Shown here in pieces: positions 1-6,765 of a stretch of 22,499 nucleotides of DNA. The notes under the pieces are model-generated. The model made no database searches, was not told the DNA's origin, and worked only from the letters and a program-made list of their open reading frames with translations. Source of the stretch: an uncultured Lachnospiraceae bacterium (GTDB lineage Bacteria; Bacillota; Clostridia; Lachnospirales; Lachnospiraceae); contig CAJUJR010000050.1 in NCBI GenBank assembly GCA_910586605.1, forward strand, positions 1 to 22,499. Direction: 5' to 3'. Each line of letters begins with the position of its first letter. Within the stretch, counting starts at the first letter, position 1. The translations under genes were made by a program, and so were the position numbers.

Positions 1-59
1 ATATAATACTTGTATTTTCTGGCTCTTTTTCTAAATTTGACCGTGAATAGTAACTGTTA

Positions 60-122
60 AAGACTTAAAAACAAGCAATGCAGTTGTCATAACATTGCTA
101 TAACATTACCAATCTAAGTCTT
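60..122. other. Nested inverted repeats, possible structured RNA
   Basis: AAGACTTA at 60-67 is the exact reverse complement of TAAGTCTT at 115-122, and inside it AGCAATG at 74-80 pairs with CATTGCT at 93-99. Together they would fold into a long hairpin with a large internal loop. It lies next to the hairpin at 137-164. No coding frame of note covers bases 1-194, so this may be the 3' part of a transcript entering from the left on the plus strand, or simply an intergenic repeat. Function unknown. Confidence 0.35.
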
Positions 123-136
123 GAAACCGCATAAGT

Positions 137-175
137 GCGTGCCTGGATTTGATCCCAAGCACGCCCTGTCTTTTC
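137..175 (+). terminator. Probable intrinsic terminator reading rightwards
   Basis: GCGTGCCTGG at 137-146 pairs with CCAAGCACGC at 155-164 (one wobble-type mismatch) around an 8-base loop. On the plus strand it is followed by the T-rich run TCTTTTCTTTTT. On the minus strand the sequence after the stem has no T-run, so it fits poorly as a terminator for the phosphoglucomutase gene. It probably ends a plus-strand transcript that begins outside the window. Confidence 0.45.
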
Positions 176-194
176 TTTTTACAACATCTCTGCC

Positions 195-1913
195 CTATTC
201 CCCCATAATATCTTTTTTCAATGCTTCCAGTTTCCCTTTTGCATCTGCAACAGATTCTCCCTTTACGCCAAAATAATATTTAATTTTTGGTTCTGTGCCG
301 GATGGGCGGACACAGCACCATGCATTATTTTCCAGTTCATAGTAAAGGACATTGGAAGCCGGAAGCCCTGTCGGGGACTCCTGCCCCGTCTCCATATCTG
401 TAACCTTATCTTCCTGGTAATCACGGACACGGAGCACTTTATACCCGCCAAGTTCTTTCGGCGGATTCTTCCGCTGGCCTGCCATCAAATCCTGGATTTG
501 CTGTGCGCCGTCCATGCCCTTCTTTGTAACTGTTGCAAGCCCTTCCTGATAATACCCATATTTCTGGTACATCTCTTCCATTGCATCGCAAAGCGTCTTA
601 CCCTGCAATTTATAATATGCCGCCACTTCACACAGCATCATAACTGCAACACAGGCATCTTTGTCACGCGCATATGTCCCAGCAAGGCAGCCATAGCTTT
701 CTTCCATCCCAAATACATAATGGTGACTGTGATCCTGTTCAAATAATTTAATCTGTTCCCCAATGTATTTAAAACCTGTCAAAACTTCTATCAATGCAGC
801 ACCATACTCTTTTGCAACCGCCTTTAACATATCCGTTGTAACAATTGTTTCAATAATAGCTGGGTTCTGCGGCAGCTCATTCTTCGCTGCCTTTTCGCGC
901 AAAATATATTCCGCAATCAAAGCGCCAGACATATTTCCGGTAAAGCTGACATATTCCCCTGTCTTGGTATCTTTTGCATAAACCCCAAGGCGGTCTGCAT
1001 CCGGATCGGTCGCAAGCACTATATCCGCATCCACTTCCTTGGCAAGCTTTAATGCAAGTTCCCATGCCTTAGCGTCTTCCGGGTTCGGATAAGCAACTGT
1101 CGGGAATGCCCCATCCGGTTTTTCCTGCTCTTTTACCACATAGACGTTTTCAAAACCAAGCTCCTTTAATACGCGCCTGACAGGGATATTGCCAGTCCCA
1201 TGAAGCGGTGTGTAGACAATTTTAATGTCTTTTGAAACCTTTTCAATCATCTCCGGATGGATGCTCTGCTTTTTCAGCTCTGCCATATACTCATCATCCA
1301 CCGAACTGTCAATTATATGCAAAAGCCCCTTCTGCACGGCTTCCTCCTCCGCCATTGTACGGATCATCCCAAAATCTGTAACTTTGGCAACCTCTGCCAG
1401 GATGTTTTTATCATGCGGCGGAGTAATCTGCGCGCCATCTTCCCAATATACCTTATACCCATTATATTCCCTTGGGTTATGGCTTGCTGTTACAACAATA
1501 CCAGCAATGCATCCTAAGCGGCGCACCGCAAACGAAAGTTCTGGGGTCGGGCGGAGCGAATCAAACAAATATGCCTTAATCCCATTTGCATTCAGACAAA
1601 GCGCAGCTTCTTTTGCAAATTCCGGCGACATCCTCCTGGAATCATAGGCAATTGCCACTCCTTTTTCCTGTCCATTTTCACTTAAAATATAATTTGCAAG
1701 CCCCTGTGTTGCCTGGCGGACAGTATAAATATTCATCCGGTTGGTACCTGCCCCAATCACGCCGCGGAGCCCCCCTGTCCCAAATTCAAGCTGACGGTAA
1801 AAACGGTCTTTAATCTCTTCTTCATTCCCCTCCAAATCCTTTAATTCCTTTTTTGTTTCCTCATCAAAATAGGAATCTGTACACCATGTCCCATACACCT
1901 CTTTGTAATCCAT
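195..1913 (-). CDS. Phosphoglucomutase / phosphomannomutase (alpha-D-phosphohexomutase family)
   Basis: A 572-residue cytoplasmic enzyme expected to interconvert glucose-1-phosphate and glucose-6-phosphate (or the mannose equivalents), joining sugar breakdown and polysaccharide synthesis to glycolysis. The family marks are all visible: TASHNPREYNGYK with the catalytic phosphoserine at S144, the metal-binding loop DPDADR with D303, D305 and D307, the sugar-binding EESYG segment, and the C-terminal phosphate-binding RPSGTEPKIK. Length fits the 560-580 residue PgcA-type bacterial enzymes rather than the shorter GlmM or ManB forms. The start is set by GGAGGAGA six bases upstream of ATG. It is monocistronic, with a near-consensus promoter just downstream of the chemoreceptor stop codon. 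Glucose versus mannose preference cannot be told from sequence alone. Confidence 0.93.
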   Translation of the reverse strand: MDYKEVYGTWCTDSYFDEETKKELKDLEGNEEEIKDRFYRQLEFGTGGLRGVIGAGTNRMNIYTVRQATQGLANYILSENGQEKGVAIAYDSRRMSPEFAKEAALCLNANGIKAYLFDSLRPTPELSFAVRRLGCIAGIVVTASHNPREYNGYKVYWEDGAQITPPHDKNILAEVAKVTDFGMIRTMAEEEAVQKGLLHIIDSSVDDEYMAELKKQSIHPEMIEKVSKDIKIVYTPLHGTGNIPVRRVLKELGFENVYVVKEQEKPDGAFPTVAYPNPEDAKAWELALKLAKEVDADIVLATDPDADRLGVYAKDTKTGEYVSFTGNMSGALIAEYILREKAAKNELPQNPAIIETIVTTDMLKAVAKEYGAALIEVLTGFKYIGEQIKLFEQDHSHHYVFGMEESYGCLAGTYARDKDACVAVMMLCEVAAYYKLQGKTLCDAMEEMYQKYGYYQEGLATVTKKGMDGAQQIQDLMAGQRKNPPKELGGYKVLRVRDYQEDKVTDMETGQESPTGLPASNVLYYELENNAWCCVRPSGTEPKIKYYFGVKGESVADAKGKLEALKKDIMGE

Positions 1914-1940
1914 TTGCTCTCCTCCAATCTTTTAAATATC

Positions 1941-1973
1941 AAGTTAATTTTAAGTTAATTTTATATTAATTTT
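1941..1973. repeat. Three tandem 11-bp AT-rich repeats
   Basis: AAGTTAATTTT occurs twice without a break (1941-1951, 1952-1962), followed by a third copy, ATATTAATTTT (1963-1973). The 11-base period is close to one DNA turn, so the A/T tracts are roughly in phase and may bend the DNA. They overlap the -10 and spacer of the promoter at 1958-1986. Confidence 0.6.
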
Positions 1974-1986
1974 AATTCAATGTCAA
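1958..1986 (-). promoter_or_regulatory. Promoter of the phosphohexomutase gene
   Basis: On the minus strand a perfect TTGACA (1981-1986) is followed after exactly 17 bases by TAAAAT (1958-1963), one mismatch from consensus. The spacer and the -10 lie inside three 11-base AT-rich repeats (1941-1973). The predicted start near 1950 leaves a leader of about 37 bases before the ATG. This makes the gene independent of the chemoreceptor upstream. Confidence 0.7.
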
Positions 1987-1993
1987 GATACAT

Positions 1994-4477
1994 TTACACA
2001 ATATGGAAAAATTTTAAATTATTGTCCAACTCACTCGCCAGGTCATTTAATTCTCTTGAAGTAATCACCAAGTTTGCAATCGTCTCGTTCAACTCTGCCA
2101 TAGAAGCCGTCGTCTCTTCAGCCGAAGCAGCATTTTGCTCCGAAATAGCAGATAACCCCATAACCACTTCGTCTACTTTCTTGCGCGCATCCTCACAAGC
2201 AGCTGTGCTCCTGCGAATCTGTAACATTTCATCATCTGACTTGCCAATCCCATCCTCCAGCACGCCAAAACGTTCACTTGTCTGCCGGATTTTATCCTGC
2301 TGGCTGACAATAATTTCTGACACTTCATCAACGATTCCAACTGTAAGTTCTGACTCATGCACTAACTCTTCAATTATCCCACGGATTGTATTCGCAGAAG
2401 AGCCAGACTGCGCTGCAAGCTGTGATATTTCTGTCGCAACAACCGCAAAGCCTTTCCCTGCTTCCCCAGCTCTCGCTGCTTCAATACTTGCATTCAAAGA
2501 CAGAAGGTTCGTCTGGTTTGCAATTGAAGTAATCAGCTCTGTCACTTCCCTGATTTTTTTCACAGATTCATTTGTAACATGGATTTGCTCTACCACTTTT
2601 GCAAAAGCGCCAGATGTCTTTCCATTTGTATCGCTTAACTCCTTCATAAATACAGAAGATTCATCACTGACATGCTTCATCTTATCAGTAACATCCCCAA
2701 GATTTTCAACATTATCTACAATAGCGCCAAAAGCATTCCCCATCTCCCTAATCTGTGAAGAAGCTGTTTCCACCTCTTCTGCCTGTGTAACTGCCCCACA
2801 AGAAATATCCTCAACCGCTTTATTAATCTCAGCCGATGTAACATTGCTGCCCTTTGCCATGCTGTCAAGCGCATCGCCGGAATTTTTCACCTTTTCCGAT
2901 ATATCCTGTGCCACACAGATAACACCTGATATCTTGCTTAAAAATTCATTGACGTATCTTCCAAAAACAGAAAATTCATCCTTCCCTGCTTCATCTGCCC
3001 TAACAGTCAGATTCCCGTTTGTCATATTAGAAAGCGTATCACGAAACCTTGTAACGCTCCTGTTCATACTGTATCCGATATATGCCGTGCTAAGCACAAT
3101 AATAGCAGCGCTGACAAGAAGTATCAGCAAAATCATAACAAACAGGCTGCTCTTTGTCGACTCATTATTTTCCTCCATTGTATCGCGCACTTCATCTGTA
3201 TATTTTGTAAGCTGGCTGGAAAGTTTAATGTTTTCTGCTTTTAGCGAAAGCACTTCGCTATCTTTTTCTGACATACTGCTAAATACGGAAAGCTTTGCAT
3301 TTACCTTTTCCAATATCTCGCTCTTTAAAGCTTCCTCCTTAACATAAGCTTCCAGGTTTGTGGCAACCTCGTCAAACAGTCCCTGAATCGCCTGAACCTC
3401 TTCTGCCACCTCGCTCCCTTCCACCACATGTTTGCTGTACGCTGCAAAGTCAGTATTTATTTTGGCCAGGGCGCCATTAAAATCATATTTATCAGCAAAG
3501 GCGCTGGCCGCCTGAAGCGTCCTCCCTCCCCCTGCTTCAAAATATACGTCATAAGATACGCTGTCATAATTCTGCATATTAAAAGCTGACATTGGGAATT
3601 TAAAGGAAACTTCTTCCCATGCGTTATTTGCCTTTGTATACTGCGCTTTGGCAATTACGGTATCCTTCCCGCCAAATTTCCCGATTTTCAGCCCTTTAAA
3701 TGCATCACCATATGTACCGGACAAGTTCTCTTCTGTTTGGGAAGCAATATCTACCTTCTTCGTTTTTCCACCTGCACGGAACGTAATATTATTTAAGTAA
3801 ACATTACCCCGGTACTGCACTGCTGTCCCGCCAATCCTTGCCAGGAAGTTTTCCCTTTTCCCAACATCCGGCACAGGGCAGCTATAGGTATATTTGTAAT
3901 ACCTTTTCCCATCAACCCGCACTGTCCTGCCGCTGCTGCCAATCTCCTTCCAGGAACCGTCCACCCATGACTTATCATCTTTAATCTGCGTAAATGTCCC
4001 GTCAATCTCTGTATCCTGGGACAAAAACTCTGCATACTGCCCGGTCTCCTTATCAAAGCCGCGCTCCCCGCTCAGTTTACGGATTTCCTCATAGTTTCCT
4101 TTACAGTCTTTAATCGTCTTTCCCATAGATGAAATATCATCCTTAACAGAACTCCCACCTTTCCCCTCAGCAGAATCTGCCAGTTCCACCATCTTTCCAA
4201 GGTTTTCTACAATATTATCAAGATACTTCCCCTCCAAAAAATATAAATAGGATGTATCCAGGCTTTGGTTTTCATACTGATATAGATTAATTCTATTAAT
4301 ATCTGTAGATACCACATTATTACGGCTACTCCTGTTCAAAGAGGACATCCCCACATAACCAAGGACGCCGGAAGCTGCAATCGCAACCGTCCCCATCAAT
4401 ATAATTTTCCCTTTAATGCTCGTTAAAAAATTCCCTTTCCCATCCCCCATACCTTGTTTTTGCTTACCTTTCACCAT
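1994..4477 (-). CDS. Methyl-accepting chemotaxis protein with large extracellular sensor domain
   Basis: An 827-residue chemoreceptor. The cytoplasmic N terminus (1-23) is followed by a membrane segment (about 24-44), an extracellular region (about 45-443), a second membrane segment (about 444-467), a HAMP linker (about 468-520) and the long helical signalling domain. The conserved hairpin tip reads ITSIANQTNLLSLNASIEAA, where CheA and CheW would dock. The C terminus has no CheR-tethering pentapeptide. The start chosen is the ATG at 4477, preceded by AAAGGAG at good spacing; the longer frame from 4522 has no well-placed ribosome site. The extracellular region is odd: helical stretches flank a glycine- and tyrosine-rich, beta-like stretch at about 160-320 that resembles a carbohydrate-binding module (see findings). 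No other chemotaxis gene is nearby. Its position next to sugar-use genes suggests a nutrient ligand, but that is inference. Confidence 0.93.
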   Translation of the reverse strand: MVKGKQKQGMGDGKGNFLTSIKGKIILMGTVAIAASGVLGYVGMSSLNRSSRNNVVSTDINRINLYQYENQSLDTSYLYFLEGKYLDNIVENLGKMVELADSAEGKGGSSVKDDISSMGKTIKDCKGNYEEIRKLSGERGFDKETGQYAEFLSQDTEIDGTFTQIKDDKSWVDGSWKEIGSSGRTVRVDGKRYYKYTYSCPVPDVGKRENFLARIGGTAVQYRGNVYLNNITFRAGGKTKKVDIASQTEENLSGTYGDAFKGLKIGKFGGKDTVIAKAQYTKANNAWEEVSFKFPMSAFNMQNYDSVSYDVYFEAGGGRTLQAASAFADKYDFNGALAKINTDFAAYSKHVVEGSEVAEEVQAIQGLFDEVATNLEAYVKEEALKSEILEKVNAKLSVFSSMSEKDSEVLSLKAENIKLSSQLTKYTDEVRDTMEENNESTKSSLFVMILLILLVSAAIIVLSTAYIGYSMNRSVTRFRDTLSNMTNGNLTVRADEAGKDEFSVFGRYVNEFLSKISGVICVAQDISEKVKNSGDALDSMAKGSNVTSAEINKAVEDISCGAVTQAEEVETASSQIREMGNAFGAIVDNVENLGDVTDKMKHVSDESSVFMKELSDTNGKTSGAFAKVVEQIHVTNESVKKIREVTELITSIANQTNLLSLNASIEAARAGEAGKGFAVVATEISQLAAQSGSSANTIRGIIEELVHESELTVGIVDEVSEIIVSQQDKIRQTSERFGVLEDGIGKSDDEMLQIRRSTAACEDARKKVDEVVMGLSAISEQNAASAEETTASMAELNETIANLVITSRELNDLASELDNNLKFFHIV

Positions 4478-4564
4478 ATCTTTCTCCTTTCTGCAGCACA
4501 TCCGCCGTCCTAAGTAATACATCCTCCTAACCCCTTTTATTTTTGCTTAAAATTAATTAAATTA

Positions 4565-4593
4565 ACTTTATCATATTTTTTATTTTTATTCAA
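4565..4593 (-). promoter_or_regulatory. Probable promoter of the chemoreceptor gene
   Basis: On the minus strand TTGAAT (4588-4593) and TAAAGT (4565-4570) are 17 bases apart in an AT-rich setting. Each box matches the housekeeping consensus at four of six positions. No flagellar-type (sigma-28) promoter was recognised. Confidence 0.4.
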
Positions 4594-4614
4594 GCATTAA
4601 TTCAATTTTAAATT

Positions 4615-4655
4615 AAAAAAAGAGAACACATTGTTATAATTAACAAACGTTCTCT
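4615..4655 (-). terminator. Intrinsic terminator of the galactoside operon
   Basis: AGAGAAC (4621-4627) pairs with GTTCTCT (4649-4655), with an inner stem TTGTTA/TAACAA (4631-4636 and 4641-4646). Read on the minus strand the stem runs straight into seven T residues. It lies about 100 bases after the epimerase stop codon and upstream of the chemoreceptor promoter, so it closes the alpha-galactosidase operon. Confidence 0.7.
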
Positions 4656-4751
4656 ATTTTTATTGAATAATATAATACCATCTTAAAACCGTTGAGAAGC
4701 CAAATACCCCGCTGCAAAGAAACGGGGCATAAACTAGAGCGTTATTTTATC

Positions 4752-5642
4752 CTAAACAATTTCAATGATATACTCTTGTTCAAAAACTTCACCACAGCCA
4801 AGTTCATTTCCATATTCCCGCTCCTGCAATGTGCCGGTAAACCCTTCCCTGTCACATCTGCCATACCATGGTTCAATACAAACAAACGGTGCATTTTTTC
4901 CAGGCGGAGACCAGATTCCCAGCAACGGTGCATCAAACTCCATACGCAGATACACTTCACCAGATGGATTTTTTATGGCAGCGCTATGGATATCAGCGGC
5001 ATCCAGAATCAATGCGTCTTCCGAAAAAAGCTGTTCTGTCAGCGGCAGGCTTCCTCCTGTCAATGCCAATTCCTTTACCTCACTCCCAAGCACCCCCTGG
5101 TCTGTCAGGATTCCGCTGGACACCGCTTCCGCTTCTAACCCCAAATCAATCGAATACCCTTTCATGCCAGAATCCATACTTCCCGGCTGCGGACACAAAA
5201 AACCTGGATGCGCCCCAATTGAAAAATACATTTTCTTATCATTACGATTGTGGACTTCCCACATTACATGCAGCTTCTTTTTTTCCAAACGGTACCCAAT
5301 CATTAACGAAAAGGCAAATGGATAAATTTTTTCTGTTGTTTCATTATTCTGCAATTCAAACCAGATTTCATCCTGCGACTGTTCCAGTACCTGAAATATC
5401 TGATCCCTTGCAAAAGCATGCTGCGGAATATTTTCATATCTTTGGCCTTTATACTGATAACTCTGCCCTTCCAGTTTCCCTACAAAGGGAAACAGCACGG
5501 GAGATACCCTGTTCCAGTATGTACTGTCCCCTGACCACATATATTCCTGCCCCTTTTCCAAATCCTGCAAGTGAACCAATTCTGCCCCCATTGCATTAAA
5601 TCCGGCTTCCAGGTATTCATTGGAAATCTTATAATCAAACAT
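4752..5642 (-). CDS. Aldose 1-epimerase family protein (LacX-like galactose mutarotase fold)
   Basis: A 296-residue cytoplasmic protein of the galactose-mutarotase superfamily, closest in appearance to LacX-type proteins. The family features are NRVSPVLFPFVGKL near residues 44-57, the QHAFAR segment carrying the likely catalytic histidine, GAHPGF in the middle, and the C-terminal PFVCIEPWYGRCD that would carry sugar-binding residues. It probably interconverts alpha and beta anomers of a sugar released by the alpha-galactosidase encoded upstream. A strong ribosome site (AAGGAGG) precedes the ATG. It is the last gene of the operon, 76 bases after the LacI stop codon, with no convincing internal promoter. 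The exact sugar, and whether it is active on free galactose, cannot be decided from sequence. Confidence 0.85.
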   Translation of the reverse strand: MFDYKISNEYLEAGFNAMGAELVHLQDLEKGQEYMWSGDSTYWNRVSPVLFPFVGKLEGQSYQYKGQRYENIPQHAFARDQIFQVLEQSQDEIWFELQNNETTEKIYPFAFSLMIGYRLEKKKLHVMWEVHNRNDKKMYFSIGAHPGFLCPQPGSMDSGMKGYSIDLGLEAEAVSSGILTDQGVLGSEVKELALTGGSLPLTEQLFSEDALILDAADIHSAAIKNPSGEVYLRMEFDAPLLGIWSPPGKNAPFVCIEPWYGRCDREGFTGTLQEREYGNELGCGEVFEQEYIIEIV

Positions 5643-5718
5643 AAACTTCCTCCTTCCCTCCTAAACATATTTAATGCCTACAATCCACACTACAGCCCAA
5701 TCTCAGCCACATACTATA

Positions 5719-6756
5719 TTAAATTTCTCTCCGTTTCACGGTTTTCTTCATTACAATATGGCCTGACACAACTTCCAGGTTGGGGCTGTAACCTGGATTT
5801 ACAATTCTTTTTAACACTTTATTTAACGCGACCTTTGTCATCGCTTTTGTATTGACTTCATACGTTGTAATCTTCACATCCCCAAAAGGATAGACGTAAC
5901 TTGGTCCCCCAGAAGACAGATAGTTATCAAACCCTACTACTGAAATATCCTCTGGCACACGCAGCCCTCTTTCCCAAAGCTTGAAAACAAGAAGCCCCGC
6001 CACATAATCACAATTGCAGACAAACGCCTGCGGCAGGCGTTCCGGAAGTTTAAAATCAACCTTCCCCATCTCATCCCTGTCTTCTATCAGCCACTCCGGC
6101 TGAATTGCTTTATGATGCTCCAGCATAGACTTACTATAGCCACAGTATCTGTCCATAATGCTGCTGGTAGCATAAACAGAACCTATAAAACCAATCTGTT
6201 CGAGCCCATGCGCAAACAATAGCTCTGTCATCAGGTACATCCCATAAAAATTATCTGCTACAACTGCATCCTTTGCCAAATCCTTATCATAAAAATCTAA
6301 GTATACTATAGGGATATCAGTTGCTTCCTTCAGCCTGGCAATATACTTCCTGTCAATCTCGCCAATAATAATCAACCCATCTACTGTTTTATCTGCAACA
6401 AACTGCGGCATCAAAAAAGTCTTTTTTTCCATTTCCTTCGTTAATACCTCTACAATTGTAAAGCATCTTTTTTCTGTAGCATTCAGCACCAGTTCCTGAT
6501 AGATTTTCCAATAAAATGTAGTATATTCTGCCAAATAATTTTCCGCTATCAGCACGCCCACTTTTTTAGGCTCTTCCTGATATTGTATCTGCTTTTTCTG
6601 TTTTACCAGAGGCTGATATCCCATCTCCTCTGCCACCTGTTGTATTTTCTCCCGCAGTTCAAGGCTAACGCCCTTATTACCAGACAGGGCATTGTGTACT
6701 GTTACCTGGCTTACCCCTACTTTTTCGGCAATATCTGCTAGTCTTACCTTAGCCAT
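5719..6756 (-). CDS. LacI-family transcriptional regulator of the galactoside operon
   Basis: A 345-residue DNA-binding repressor. Residues 4-49 form the helix-turn-helix (RLADIAEKVGVSQVTVHNAL), and residues from about 65 on form the periplasmic-binding-protein-like effector domain, with VGVLIAENY near its start and VVGFDNY near its end. The hinge after the helix-turn-helix (QPLVKQKKQIQYQEEPKK) lacks the N-x-x-A-R-x-L helix usual in LacI proteins. The ribosome site AAGGAGG overlaps the TAA stop codon of the alpha-galactosidase gene, so the two are probably translationally coupled, and the regulator is made from the operon it most likely controls. Its inducer is likely an alpha-galactoside or a breakdown product, by context only. 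Confidence 0.9.
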   Translation of the reverse strand: MAKVRLADIAEKVGVSQVTVHNALSGNKGVSLELREKIQQVAEEMGYQPLVKQKKQIQYQEEPKKVGVLIAENYLAEYTTFYWKIYQELVLNATEKRCFTIVEVLTKEMEKKTFLMPQFVADKTVDGLIIIGEIDRKYIARLKEATDIPIVYLDFYDKDLAKDAVVADNFYGMYLMTELLFAHGLEQIGFIGSVYATSSIMDRYCGYSKSMLEHHKAIQPEWLIEDRDEMGKVDFKLPERLPQAFVCNCDYVAGLLVFKLWERGLRVPEDISVVGFDNYLSSGGPSYVYPFGDVKITTYEVNTKAMTKVALNKVLKRIVNPGYSPNLEVVSGHIVMKKTVKRREI

Positions 6757-6765
6757 AGCCCCTCC

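Noticed and set aside
1980..3347. A 455-codon open frame on the plus strand opposite the chemoreceptor gene
   Set aside because: It lies antisense to a gene with clear chemoreceptor motifs; its product is a low-complexity Ser/Thr/Ile-rich string with no domain pattern, and it has no ribosome site. It mirrors the codon bias of the real gene.
4478..4522. A 15-residue longer start for the chemoreceptor
   Set aside because: GGAGG touches that ATG directly, too close for normal initiation, while AAAGGAG is well placed before 4477, giving the usual short cytoplasmic lead-in before the first membrane segment.
4707..4727. CCCCG/CGGGG hairpin after the epimerase gene as its terminator
   Set aside because: Only five base pairs and no T-run on the minus strand; the longer stem at 4621-4655 with seven T residues fits far better.
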